From Rhabdophis nuchalis (taxonomy: Eukaryota > Chordata > Lepidosauria > Squamata > Natricidae), in NCBI GenBank assembly GCA_039707465.1, contig CM077647.1, positions 44,267,110 to 44,331,109 on the forward strand: 64,000 bases of DNA, in the 5' to 3' direction. The notes below the pieces were generated by a model. It searched no databases. It saw nothing but the letters and a program-made list of their open reading frames with translations, and was not told where the DNA came from. Shown piece by piece: positions 1 through 12,251 of the stretch. The position numbers were made by a program, and so were the translations under genes. The first letter of the stretch is position 1, and every line of letters begins with the position of its first letter.

Positions 1-80
1 CTGCCAGTTTCAGCAACCAAGGCCGCAAAGCTACTACTGGTTCGGCCGAACCGGTCCAAATCAGTAGGAACCTACCACTG
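1..80. mobile_element. hAT-like non-autonomous element, right end only
   Basis: The segment ends in a GGAACCTACCACTG-type terminus. The same terminus closes the elements at 2573 and 57335, so this is the 3' end of the same family. The other end lies outside the window, so no target duplication can be tested. Confidence 0.5.
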
Positions 81-130
81 CTTCAATATAAGACTGGCTC
101 TGTCCTTAACATGAGATATATTAGATAATA

Positions 131-926
<796 letters not shown>

Positions 927-982
927 AGGAAAGGAATGAAGGAAGGAGGTATGCATATTCTAGAGGGTGGGAGCCTCTAGAA

Positions 983-1292
983 CTGTGATGGTGAATCTTC
1001 TGTGTGGGCACACGTGCCATCGCCAACTGCTCTTCTGATTTAAAAAAACAAGCCTTTTGGGGGCTGTTTTTTTTTTTGGCTGTTTTTGAGGCCTTTTTTC
1101 GGGCTGTTTTCAGGCCAAAAAATGGCCCCAAGAACAGCCTGAAAACAGCCTGAAAAATGGCCTGAAAAACAGCCAAAAGACAAGCATGCACACACAAGCC
1201 AGCTCGTTTTTGGGTTTCCGGCATTCCGGCATGCAGACATGCACGCGTGTTCCAATTTGGGAACTCAGTACCAAAAAGGTTCGCCATCACTG
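983..1292. mobile_element. hAT-type MITE with 8-bp target duplication
   Basis: The left terminus CTGTGATGGTGAA and the right terminus TTCGCCATCACTG are inverted repeats. They are flanked by the perfect 8-bp direct repeat CTCTAGAA (975-982 and 1293-1300). The 310-bp interior holds no transposase. It contains short GGCTGTTTT-type direct repeats and GGCACACGTGCCATCGCC near the left end. The termini match the larger elements at 20099-21873 and 61192-61517. Confidence 0.9.
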
Positions 1293-1300
1293 CTCTAGAA

Positions 1301-1698
1301 TAAATCTTTCTCCTGTTATGGAAATTATCTTGTCAGTGGAAATTTATGTTCTATATTATTATGCAAATGATGTAAATTGCACTAGGAATATAGTTTTATA
1401 CCACTGGACACTTGAGAGTAATGATTACCTTATTCTCCCAAATGGTCCATTAAAAGTAGCTTATAGTCTACTTATAAGCATATCTGAGAAATTAAATTTA
1501 TGGAGCTTGTTATCTTGCTAGGAGTGGTGGGTTAAGGCCTTGGATCCTAAATTTGAGAATTCATTTCCAAAAGTGTCAAGATATTATTTTTTATTTATAT
1601 TACTTTACTTGCTTTTGTTGGATAAATTTTACATTTTTGTTGCATTGATTTTAAACTTGAGAGTTCATTTTGAGAAGGAAACATATATCAAGTCAGTA
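1301..1698. other. Unassigned AT-rich intronic sequence
   Basis: I see no gene, RNA or recognisable repeat here. The small open frames lack family resemblance and splice context. Confidence 0.6.
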
Positions 1699-1800
1699 CC
1701 ATGTTTCCCCGAAAATACGACATGTCCTGAAACTAAGGCCATGCCAGATTTTTGCGGTGGGCAAAAAAATATAAACCCTTCCCCTCAAAATAAGCCCTAG
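1699..1800. mobile_element. Mariner-like MITE terminus (TTTCCCCGAAAATA family)
   Basis: It contains ATGTTTCCCCGAAAATACGAC, then AATATAA..CCTTCCCC and AAATAAGCCCTAG. These match a widespread vertebrate palindromic MITE whose ends read TCCCCGAAAATAAG. Only one arm is clear and no TA duplication could be fixed, so the boundaries are approximate. Confidence 0.5.
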
Positions 1801-2045
1801 TGAAGGGATGGGTTTAGCCAGAACAGGGGGCAGCCCTTCCCTTCCCCAGTCACCTCAGGGCTTCTTAAATGGATCAGCTGGTCTGCTCCGTTCACAAAAC
1901 AGCTGATTCGCGTGTGCTGCTCCAGCAAACGGCGGTCGCTTTTGCAGCCAATTGCGGCTGCAAAAGAAGCTGGAGGCCAAACAACAGAACCCAAATGCCT
2001 CATGCCCTCACAGCTTGCAATTCCATCCACAGAACAGGAAAAGAA

Positions 2046-2321
2046 GGCATGGAAATCAATACACCTGGGACATCAGAAGAAGAAATGCGAGGAGACACTG
2101 CTGCCGAAGTGCAGGAAATCCCCCCCTCCTGCAGATCGTCCTTTCAAAGAGGAGTTTCATCAGGATGAAGGCAACACAAAGGCCGCCTTCAGCTACCTCT
2201 TCGTCCTGGTGAAATTCCTCTTTGAAAGGACGATCTGCAGGGGCGGGGGTTCCTGCACTTCGGCAGCAGCATCTCCTCGCACGGTGTCTTCCGATGTCTC
2301 AAGTGTATGGATTTTAATGCC
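2046..2321. repeat. Long imperfect inverted repeat (foldback)
   Basis: Positions 2046-2170 and 2199-2321 are reverse complements at roughly 85-90% identity, around a ~28-nt spacer. Shared blocks include CAGATCGTCCTTTCAAAGAGG against its complement and GCTGCCGAAGTGCAGGAA against its complement. The reading frames across this region follow from the low stop density of the palindrome and have no family match. Confidence 0.85.
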
Positions 2322-2439
2322 TACAGGAGGTTACTTCTCACTTGCATATTTACACTGAAGGCTCGAAAGGGGTGTTTTTGCATGCGTATGCACAATTCAA
2401 TTAAAATTATTTTGTCCATGCGCAGAACTCAAAAACAAG

Positions 2440-2573
2440 ATGGTGATAGTGGCGGCCGGAGAACCGATTTGGGGGCATGGCAGACCTGGGTCACACCCAG
2501 TTCCAGACACCTAGGCCACAATACCACTACCGGTTCAGCTAAGTCGGGCCGAACTGGTAGGAACCCACCACTG
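2440..2573. mobile_element. hAT-like element, right end
   Basis: The segment ends with GGTAGGAACCCACCACTG, the same right terminus as the complete element at 57093-57335. I did not find a matching left end nearby. The segment may be a truncated copy, or the terminus of a composite that includes the upstream foldback. Confidence 0.5.
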
Positions 2574-3519
2574 AATCATATGGTTGCCATTTGCAACCTT
2601 CCATGCTGGATTTCTTCCCAAACATCACCATGCCTCCCTAACATCCTCACAAGCCTTGTCATACTTCTCTTACCCCACTGAACATCTTTCAGGCCTTCTC
2701 CAAACCCCACGTCTCCCCATTTCTCACAACCCTTCACTAGTCTCTCTGTTCTCTCTATCCTTTTACACTCTCCAAACTACTCAAACATATTTGCCGATTC
2801 CCACAGGGCATCTCTTATATCTTTCACACTGGTAAACACACACATACACTTTCCCTAATCCTTGCCATCCTGCACCACCTAACATTACCTTGCTGTGTAT
2901 CCCTTGCACTCACATCTCTGCATCTTCATCACTACTTGCACATCATTCTTGACCCTTGTTGACGCTTCCTTGCACCCTCACACAATCTTTCCAACCCACC
3001 ATGCACATCCCTCACACTCTCAGACCACCTTCTAGCACAACCTCCCCAAGCTTTGCTACATGTCCCTTGCATTCTTTTGCACCCTCTTATACTCTACTTA
3101 CTGTCAGGATTACAAGTAATACCCCCAGTGAAAGAAGACTCCAAGGCTAGTGAATCCTCAAGTTCTATTTGATCAGAGATGTCATATTGGCACATCTGGG
3201 AAAACCTGAATCTGAAAGCTTCCAGGTTTTCCCCACCCAAAAGAAAGTCAAAGATCCATCCTCTGTACCCCCAAGTCCATCACATAGTTCAATAATTTCA
3301 ACATTCCCAACTGGAGACAACCCCCAGTCACTCCCATCCAGGTGCAGGCTGAGTTCCTTGAGTTTCATAGAAAAGAATGTTGTTATGGCTAATCATCCAC
3401 TAGCTCCTTGCAATCCCCTCTCCCATTTTCCCAGACACTAAATGTGAGCCCTGAAGCTCAAACAAAAAAGATAGCTTCCTGGACTGATACTTACTTTGTG
3501 AACCATTTGGGATTTGCAA
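2574..3519. other. Pyrimidine-rich unassigned sequence
   Basis: From 2600 to about 3110 the plus strand is rich in C and T, with recurrent short CACCAT, CCTTG and TCACAC words. It looks like old degraded low-complexity DNA. No gene, RNA or clear repeat boundary is visible. Confidence 0.5.
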
Positions 3520-3702
3520 CTTCTTGCCAACTTCCAATCTGACTTGGTTATGTCTGTCTAACCTATGACTGTGAGATTCACTTAATAATGGCAATGAGGA
3601 TAGCTAGGATAGTCATTGCTAACTGAGGCAGTTTCATATTATGACTTATGATTTCACTTAGCAATGGAAATTCCAGTTACAATATTAAGTCAAGGACTAT
3701 AC
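3520..3702. mobile_element. Degenerate TA-type MITE (same family as 4473-4830)
   Basis: The words ATTCACTTAATAATGGC, TTCACTTAGCAATGG and the end TTAAGTCAAGGACTAT are decayed versions of motifs in the intact copy at 4473-4830. The left end is not identifiable. Confidence 0.55.
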
Positions 3703-4472
3703 AATTTAGAAGCCAATAATAAACTAGCTGTATTTAGAAGCTAATATGCTACAAATCAAAGTACCAAATATCACATTGTTGTGTGATTTCTTGATCCTAC
3801 ATATATCTTAAATATATTCTTTTTTTTTAAAGATGAGTGATTAGTGCCTAGTACTTGGGAGAAGTATGGAAAAAGTTAAGAAGTTCACAGAGAGCAATTA
3901 GCATATTGTCTTCCAGAAAGTTAGCGTTTTAGCAAAAATTCCCTACTGATTTATTTTGTGGGAAGGCTTAGGATATATTATCAGCTGTACAGAGTGGTTT
4001 AAAATGCCATTCAACCAAAACTTTCATTAACAATTCATTGATGAAGAATGCTAGGAAGAACATAGAAAACTAATATTAGAAAATAACTAGATATTATCTA
4101 TCAATTGTTTGGTTTCATTTTCATATATCATTTCAACTCCTCCACTTCTTTTTAATACATCAGAATTTATGGGGGGGGGGGGGGGGGGAACAGAAGAGAT
4201 TCCAAAAAACTGAATAAACTATGACCAACAATTTTTAAGTAAGGGAAAATTTCATTGGTATTTGTACGAATCTTTGTCCAGAACAGATATTATTAACATA
4301 TTTTTATACAAATCAAAGTCATGGAAACATGTCTTTCTCAATACTTATTCATATTTCACAATGGTTCCATACATATCCTGTGTGATGGTCTTGCTTTAAC
4401 TTCCTGCAATACTGTTGCAGATGAAAATATGCATCTGTAGTGTAATACATTAACTACAGCTCATAATAATTA
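3703..4472. other. Unassigned AT-rich sequence with a G homopolymer
   Basis: Unique-looking AT-rich intron with a run of about 18 G at 4171-4188. No coding or RNA feature is visible. Confidence 0.6.
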
Positions 4473-4830
4473 CAAGTAGTTTTCGACTTACAACTGTTGA
4501 TTTAGTGACCATTCAAAAGTACATCATTGAAAAGAAATGACTTATGACCGTTTTTCACACTTACATGGTCAGGTGATCAAAATTATGGGCAATTGACTCG
4601 TATATATGACAGTTTCAGTGTTCTGGGGTCATGTGATCATATTTTGTGACCTTCTGACAAACAGTCAATACGTAAAGTAGATTCACTTAACAACCTTGTT
4701 ACTAACTTAACAATTGCAATAACAACTGTGGCAAGAAAGGCATAAAATGGGGCAGAACTCACTTAACAAATGCCTCACTTAGCAACATAAATTTTGGGCT
4801 CAGTCGTGTTCGTAAGTTGAAGATTATCTG
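4473..4830. mobile_element. Mariner-like MITE, TA target duplication
   Basis: Inverted ends CAAGTAGTTTTCGACTTAC and GTAAGTTGAAGATTATCTG are flanked by TA on both sides (4471-4472 and 4831-4832). The interior has the ACTTAACAA and GGTCATGTGATCA words typical of this squamate MITE. It is non-autonomous (358 bp). Confidence 0.8.
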
Positions 4831-4889
4831 TATTTGAAGACTTTTTAAAACAATATTTACCATATGATGTATCCTTTAAAATAATGTCT

Positions 4890-5160
4890 TATACAATACA
4901 ATACAATAGCAGAGTTGGAAGGGACCTTGTAGGTCTTCTAGTCCAACCCCCTGCGTGGGCAGGAACCTTATACCATTTCAGACAAATGGCTATCTAACAT
5001 CTTTTTAAAGACTTCCAGGGTTGGGGCATTCACAACTTCTGGAGGCAAGCTGTTCCAGAGGTTAATTGTTCTAACTGTCAGGAAATTTCTCCTTAGTTCT
5101 AAGTTGCTTCTCTCCTTGATTAGTTTCCACCCATTGCTTCTTGTCCTGCCCCCAGGTAAT
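4890..5160 (-). mobile_element. CR1 LINE (snake L3-type) 3' end
   Basis: On the minus strand it encodes the CR1 C-terminus, RRNFLTVRTINLWNSLPPEV and DSHLSEMV. The conserved CR1 3' UTR follows (complement of GTTGGAAGGGACCTTGTAGG) and then an AATAC/AATAG-type tail. This tail type is known to seed pentanucleotide microsatellites in snakes. The copy is truncated to its last ~270 bp. Confidence 0.9.
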
Positions 5161-5886
5161 GGGAGATTTGCACATGGAGCAGAAATATACCTTAAAATAA
5201 TTGTGAGCAAAAAGAAAAGCTAGCCAACCAATTATCAGTTCAGTGTCTACGAATGGTGGAGTTGGTAATGCCCATGAGGACTGGAGGGCTAGCATGCCTT
5301 TCTGGCAGAAATATAATAGTTGCAAAAACTAGATGGCAAGTGGCAGACTCTTTGCTGTGAATCACTATTTGATGTAAATGGACTGACCATTGTCAGGAGA
5401 GCATACAAGATTACTTGCCAAGCAGCAGGCAGCTAATGGTCCATATATTGTGCAGACCTATCTTGTAGCATTGATTCTCAATGTTTTGTATCTTAATTAT
5501 TGCTAAGAATCTCATGACTGTACAGCATTACCAAGACAACAGCATGATTGCCTGATGCTGTACAATTCCATGATTGTACATCATTACCAAGAATTCCATG
5601 ATTGTACAGCATTACCAAGACAACAGAACTGATTTCCTGGATTAGGGAAAAAAACAATGACTGTGCTTATTTAATTTCCAGTTGGAAACCCTTGTAGACT
5701 TTTTGCATAAAACTGGAAAAATGAATTTCTGACTTGTAGTTTTGAGAATTAAAAAAGTGGGTTTTTCTGTAATTATATAGTAAGATATAAATTTGTAATC
5801 ATACATTCATTTTATGCAAAGGAAAATGGAACCTTTCTTTTCTATTTTTTACATCTTTTATCCATGTATGTGTGTGTGTGTATACA

Positions 5887-5917
<31 letters not shown>

Positions 5918-6639
5918 TTACACATATATAATATTGAATTTATAACATAACTGATATAGATAGATACTGTTAACTAATAACAATACATATGAGTAATTGT
6001 TTTATCATTGTGGGAGCAGTTTTCCTGTGAGTTGCAACCAAAAAGTATATCAGGATAATATAACAGTATTATTTATATTGGCTCCTAAATTTAAGCACTA
6101 TCAGCTTCATCATTCTGTTGAGATACTTAATTCCTTTTCTCAGCATGCTCAACTGGTGTCTGACAGAATTCTTTTTGCTTTGGTTGATTGGCAATGTTAT
6201 CATTTGCAAAAGGAAATCATGTTCTCCCTAGACTACTTTGCACCACTATTTAAGTGCTTGCTAAACATCGTACTATATAGTATTCCACTATAGCACTGCA
6301 CCAGTACATAGTGATTGAAAATAGAATGGACAGGGAAATTCATTTTAACAATCATATTTCAGGGTTAAACCCAAGCACTTAAAAAGCAGCAAGGAGGATC
6401 CAGAAATAAATAGGATTTTGAATGTATACATATATTTGAGTCTCAATGCCTACAGATTCCTATAGTTCTATCAAGCTGTACAGACTAAACTGAAAAGGGG
6501 GAGAGGGGAGGTATACAGGTTATTTTAATAGCTAGCATTTCATTCAGCATTCTAAATCTAATATCCTAGATTTAGCATGACAAAAGAGGATGTAAACAAT
6601 ATAGTATGAGTTGTTGAGGATGTGTATGCTGGTCTGAGC
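5161..6639. other. Unassigned intronic sequence with short local repeats
   Basis: It holds three spaced copies of a TACAGCATTACCAAGACAAC-type word at about 5513-5626, and a GT/TACA microsatellite at 5864-5915. Nothing else is recognised. Confidence 0.6.
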
Positions 6640-7029
6640 AGTCTGGCATGGAACATCTGCAGCCAGATTGTGGATTGGTGGACCTGGCCGAGGACGACCC
6701 AGGAAGATCGTTAACATCTGAACATCTGGAGTGAGTGCACGGGACTGGAGGAGGTGGCTGACAACATCTGGGCCTTTAGAGGGCAGTATTCTACATCAGG
6801 CCGCATGATGGACTAATTAGCCATGCGGCACTAAATACGAACTAAGCCCCTTTTGGTCAGAAGGACAGATGGATGGGGCCTGTAATGGGACTGGATTCGA
6901 TCTCCCCATCCATAAGACTCTGGATTCTGACTTTACCCCCCACCCTGAAGAATATCCTTGCACTTACCCACTTTATTTGCTTTCGGACTTGTGTTTGTTG
7001 CCTTCCTTGACTTGGACTACCTCTGAGGT

Positions 7030-10000
7030 TTTTAACACATACTCTAGGCGCGACCTCCTTGACCTGCGGGAGTCTCCCCTCTCGCAGGCCTGGCCCTCCT
7101 GTCTAACACGGGCCCACCTCGATGATGGATTGATTATTCCTGAGAGGTGGGCGAAGCGCAGGTTGAGGGGTTTTTTAGGGAGGTTTTTAATTAGGATTTT
7201 AGGGGGTTCCAGGGAGGAGGGGGGAGGGTACAAACAGTCAGAAAGAGAGGGCCAGGCCAGCAGGCGACGGAGGGAAGCGGAAGGATCCGTGAGGGGGGGG
7301 AAACACGAGTCGTTCCGACGGAGGGCATTCCCATTCAGAAGTTCGTGGGGAGAGGCAGGTCCGAGGGGAGGCAAGTTCCATCCTCCCGGTTGGGGACATG
7401 TGGCCGTTGGTTACAAACGGTCAGGTGTCACAACCCCCGCAGGCTAGGTGGTCAGGGAATACAGAGCCAGGGCCTGAGGCTGATGTTTTGCAACGCCAGG
7501 TCCGTTGTCAACAAAGCCCCTCTCATCCATGACCTTGTGTCAGAGGGGGAGCCGGACCTGGCAGGAATAGCGGAGACCTGGTTGGGCCACGAGGGTGGAC
7601 TCCCCCTCGTTGAAATGTGCCCACCAGGCTACCGCGCTTTTCATCAGCCCCGGGCCCTAGGCAGGGGTGGTGGGGTAGCGGTTATTGTAAAGGAAGGTCT
7701 TGAGCCGAGAGAGACCATTGTGCCACAGACCACCGGTTGTGAGTCCCTCTGCGTGAAGTGGGGCCTAGGGAGGCAGTTGGGCTTGCTGGTTGTATACCTG
7801 GCTTCCCGCTATGTAGCAGCAGCCCTGCCCAAGCTCCTTGAGGTGATCGCTACGGTGGCAGTCGAGACCCCCAGACTTTTAGTCATGGGGGACTTTAATC
7901 TGCCATCGGTGGGTGAATCATCCGTGGTAGCTCGGGAGTTCATGGCTTCCATGACGGCCATGGACCTGACCCAAGTAATTCAAGGCCCCACCCACGAGGG
8001 TGGACATACACCGGATCTCATCTTTGTCTCTGGCCAATGGAAGAGTGATCTGGGTATAGGGGATATAGTCATCACGCCCTTGTCATGGTCAGACCACTCA
8101 CTTCTCCGGCTCGACTTTCCAACCGCTATTCCCCACCGCGGGGAGGCGGAACCAGAGTCACCGATCTGGTTCCGCCCCAGGCGCCTTATGGACCCTGATG
8201 GGTTCCAGACGGCGCTTGGGCCACTTCCTGTACCCCTGACCCGCGCCCCGATGGAGGACCTCGTGGCCGCATGGAATACTGCGGCCACGGGAGCCTTGGA
8301 TCGGGTCGCGCCCTTGCGGCCTCTCTTGCGGCGGCGAACCACCCTGGCCCCTTGGTTTACCGAGGAGCTGAGGGTGATGAAACGCCGCAAGAGATGCCTA
8401 GAGAGAAGATGGAGGTCTTCTCAATCTGAATCTGACCGGACACAGGTAAGAGCCCATTTACGGACTTACATTGTGGCGCTGAGAGTGGCCAAACGCCATC
8501 ATTGTGCTACTCTCATAGCATCCGCAGACAACCGCCCTGCCGCCCTGTTTAGGGTGACCCGCTCCCTCCTTCAACAGAGGGTGCGGGGAGCCCCGCTACA
8601 GGGTAGAGTAGAGGAATTTGTGATTTTTCTGCAGGAGAAAATCGCTCAGATACAGAACGAGCTAGCCCCCATTGATGGCCCAGTGGGATGCCGCAAGGCA
8701 GATCTTGTCTGGGAGGAGTTTGACTCCGTTTCTTCCGAGGATATGGACAGGTTACGTGGGCGACTGCGAGCCACCACATGTTTATTGGACCCGTGTCCCT
8801 CCTGGCTTGTACTGGCATCCTGGGAGGTGACATGAGGCTGGCTCCAAGAGGTTGTCAACGCATCCTTAAGTGAGGGTTCATTGCCTGCTTCCCTAAAAGA
8901 GGCTATGGTGAGGCCCCTCCTTAAGAAGCCCTCTTTGGATCCAGCTCTTTTAACTAACTATCGTCCCGTTTCCAACCTTCCCTTTTTGGCGAAGGTTGTT
9001 GAGAGTGTGGTGGCACAACAGTTTCCCCGTCACCTGGAGGAAGTTGATTATCTAGACCCGGGCATAGCACCGAGACGGCATTGGTCGCGTTGGTGGATGA
9101 TCTCTGGAGGGCCAGAGATGGGGGTTGCTCCTCCATCCTGGTCCTATTAGACCTCTCGGCGGCTTTCGATACCATCGACCATGGTATCCTATTGCATCGG
9201 CTGGGGGGGGTTGGGGGTGGGAGGCACCGTTTTATGGTGGTTCTCCTCCTACCTCTCTGGCCGATCGCAATTTGTGTTGGCAGGAGAGCAGAGGTCGACC
9301 TCGAGACCCCTCACTTGTGGGGTGCCTCAGGGGTCGGTCCTCTCGCCTCTCCTGTTCAACACATATATGAAGCCGCTGGGTGAGATCATCCGTGGTTTTG
9401 GGGTAGAGTACCATCTTTACGCTGATGACACTCAGCTGTATATATCTACCCCAAACCACCCCAACGATGCCGTAGCGGTGATGTGCCAGTGCCTGGAAGC
9501 CGTGCGGATCTGGATGGGAAGTAACGGACTCAGACTAAACCCGACCAAGACCGAGTGGCTGTGGTTTCCGGCTGCCCGATTCAACCAGCTAACTCCATCG
9601 CTGGCCATAGGGGGCGAACATCTTGCCCCTGTGGATGGGGTGCGCAATTTGGGTGTCCTCCTGGATGCCCGGCTGTCCATGGAAGATCAAGTGACAGCCG
9701 TGGCCAGGAGGGTGTTTTACCAGGTTCGCCTGGTTCGCCAATTGCGCCCCCTATTGGATCGGGACGCCCTTCGCACAGTCACTCATGCTCTCGTGACATC
9801 CCGACTGGACTATTGTAACTCTCTCTACATGGGGCTCGCCTTGAGGTGCACCCGGAGACTTCAGTTAGTCCAGAATGCAGCCGCGCGGGCAATTATGGGT
9901 GCTTCTAGATCCACCCACGTAACACCGCTCTTGCGCGAGCTGCACTGGCTGCCTGTCATCTTCCGGGTGCGCTTCAAGGTGTTAGTTGTCATCTTCAAAG

Positions 10001-10266
10001 CGCTCCATGGCTCGGGACCTAGCTACCTGCGGGATCGGATCCTGCCCCATACATCCTCACGGCCGATTCGCTCCCACAGAGAGGGACTTCTCCGGGTGCC
10101 GTCCACTAGACTTTGTCAGCGGGCGACGCCCAGGGGAAGGGCCTTCTCTGTGGCGGGCCCAGCCCTCTGGAACGACCTTCCCCCCGATATTAGAACTACC
10201 ACGGACCTCCGCTCCTTCCTTCTGAAATTAAAAACACATCTTTTTCGCTTGGCCGGCCTAGGATAG
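7030..10266 (+). pseudogene. L2 ORF2 (endonuclease + reverse transcriptase), broken
   Basis: The N-terminal endonuclease (APE-type) runs from about 7480 (MFCNARSVVNK), through AETWL, MGDFNLPS and SWSDHSLL. The reverse transcriptase follows with [30 protein letters not shown] and YHLYADDTQLYIS, then a C-terminal region ending in AGLG at 10266. Defects: a frame change upstream of 7400; a TGA at 8833-8835 where the other copies have CGA (a CpG transition); loss of about 22 bp near 9060 (the RQSGFRPG stretch); and one extra G in the homopolymer at 9206-9213. The last two together restore the original frame. The catalytic YADD is intact, but the protein cannot be made whole. Confidence 0.9.
7063..7088 (+). 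other. Conserved L2 leader hairpin
   Basis: A 10-bp stem CCTGCGGGAG / CTCTCGCAGG with a 6-nt loop and one G-U pair. The equivalent hairpins are at 24123-24146 and 43698-43723. See the related finding. Confidence 0.6.
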
Positions 10267-10469
10267 TCTCTTCTGATTGTTTAGGGATTTTTAGTAAATA
10301 TTTGGGAATTTTAGCGCAGGGTTTTCTGTTTAATATGCCTTTTAGTTAGTATTTATGTACGTTTATTGTTTTAAATTTTGTATTCTTTTTAACTGTTTTT
10401 AATTCCCTGTGCCCCGCCTCGAGTCCCTTCGGGGAGAGAGAGCGGGTTATAAATAAAATTCGATTCGAG

Positions 10470-11424
10470 TATCCAAGAACTGTAAAAGAAAGAATCTCTA
10501 AACAGAATGTAGGCTAAACTCCCTACCACAAATATAAACATGATTTCACAGTTAGGATCAGCATTTGTATAAAGGATATCTCTATTCATGAAAACCCTTC
10601 TAACCTGCAGTTTGACTGCTGGTCATAATATTTGTGGGAGAACTAGTTCAAATGGCTCCACAACATCTCAAATGTATTATATATAAGTGGAAATTGAGAA
10701 AGAGAATAAACAAGTAAAAAATTGAGACCACATAGAACAGGGGTGAGTAAGGAAGAAAATGCTGATCCAAGATGAATTTATAGAGCCAAGAATTCATATG
10801 TTATGCTTACATAAGGTTTGTAGGATGTATAACATAACAGGTTTTTTTTTTTTAATCTCTCTTTCTACAGCCAAAATTCTCAGCTATGATTTTAAAAAAA
10901 ATGGCCAGGAAGCAGTATCACATGGTGCTGTATAGGCAGGATTTAAGACTCTGAGCACTTCCCAAAAGGCAGAGATCCTAAGCAAGGCCAATTTTTCCTT
11001 TTTAAAAAATAGTTAGGACAAATGAACTTAACTACTCTCCCAGGAGAACAATAATAGAGGCTCAATTACTCTTCTGAGGAAGACAAGCATGAACAGATTG
11101 GTGCTCACTCTGTACTGCCAAAACAAGATAGAGGATGCTGAAGCATCAATATTTTAAGAGGAAGAAAAAAACAAAATGGTCATAGAAAAATCCATTTTAT
11201 TTCGCTGTTTGGCCTACATCCTCTGTCACTAACTATTAGTAGGGAAAACCATTTTGATGTAAAAAATAGTTCACGAATTAATGAAAACGGAATAACTAGA
11301 ATGGATAATAAAGCAATGCAGTTCACTTGCTTATGTTCTGAATTAAGTCAGTATTGTTGATTCAAGAAAATAAATAAGATTTTCTTTTTGAAGTAGGAAT
11401 CATTTGGAACATTTTCCAGGAATA
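10470..11424. other. Unassigned AT-rich intronic sequence
   Basis: No coding potential, RNA gene or clear repeat is visible. Short A and T homopolymers only. Confidence 0.6.
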
Positions 11425-11560
11425 GCAACAGCAATAACACCTAGCCTTATGTACCGCTTCACTCAGCTTTACAGTTCTCTCTAAGTGGCTTACAGCATGA
11501 GCATATTGCCCTCAACAATTTGGGTCCTCATTTTACCAACCTTGGAAGGATGGAGGGAAA
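11425..11560 (-). mobile_element. tRNA-derived squamate SINE, 3' part
   Basis: The words CTCTCTAAGTGGCTTACAG and CAACAATTTGGGTCCTCATT match the body of the SINE copies at 52850-53090 and 61770-62010. Only the non-tRNA part is preserved here. Confidence 0.65.
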
Positions 11561-11644
11561 ATCTTGCTTCTCCTCTTATACCTATATAGCCCAAGACAAC
11601 ATGTAACCATGTTGTAAAAATCCAAATGATTAGAACGCCTATAT

Positions 11645-11778
11645 CAGGGGTGTCAAACTGACAGCCAGGGGTCAAATACATCATACATAGGCCACACCAA
11701 TGCCAGGTCCACGAAGTAAAAAAAAATCATGATACATCGCATGACAGCAATGTGACGAGGCAAGTTTGATATCCCATG
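11645..11778. mobile_element. Short hAT-type MITE (CAGGGGTGTCAAAC family), decayed
   Basis: It begins CAGGGGTGTCAAAC and ends GTTTGATATCCCATG, a decayed inverted copy. The flanking octamers GCCTATAT and GTCTAAAC agree at 5 of 8 positions, both with TA at positions 4-5, which fits an old insertion. Confidence 0.6.
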
Positions 11779-11786
11779 GTCTAAAC

Positions 11787-12251
11787 CAACATGTATAACA
11801 CAAATTAGGGCTGGCAACCATTTTCTATTTAGTGACCAATGCCATCTAAACATATTCAACACATTATGGCAGAAAGAAGATTTAAACCAAAAAAATTCTG
11901 TTCTGATATTTATTTTCCATATGCAGTATGATTCTGACTTTCTTGGGAAGCATGTTATTAATTTGGGTGAACTGACTCTTCACAAAATCTAAGAGATTAA
12001 CAATATCATACTATCCAAAGCCAGCTCCAGTTCCTTTAAAAAAAAAAAAAAACACTGTTCATACACATCATGCTGATATGTTGGTTTGGATCCCATTTTA
12101 TTTCCTTTCAAAAGAATGCTTACCAATATCAAGTGTATCATACAGCTGGCTGATTTTTTTTTATTATCATGTCAGCACTTTTAGAGGTAGATACCTATAA
12201 TTCATAAATATCACTTAGGGGAAAAAACAGTGCAGAGACTGCAGCCTGTAA
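11787..12251. other. Unassigned sequence
   Basis: AT-rich, with a poly-A run near 12038-12052. Nothing recognised. Confidence 0.6.

Larger units (their letters stand above)
6640..10465 (+). mobile_element. L2-type LINE, near full length, inactive
   Basis: It has a leader (about 6640-7030), a broken ORF2 and a 3' UTR ending with the stem-loop and TATAAATAAAATT, without an extended AAT array. The 5' boundary is approximate because the leaders of the three long copies here are not homologous. A 26-nt hairpin at 7063-7088 (CCTGCGGGAG / CTCTCGCAGG) marks the point from which the copies are alignable. The GC content contrasts strongly with the AT-rich intron around it. The element lies antisense to AGMO. 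Confidence 0.9.

Noticed and set aside
5513..5626. CRISPR-like spaced repeats
   Set aside because: Only three irregular copies with uneven spacing in an animal intron. A local slippage duplication is sufficient.
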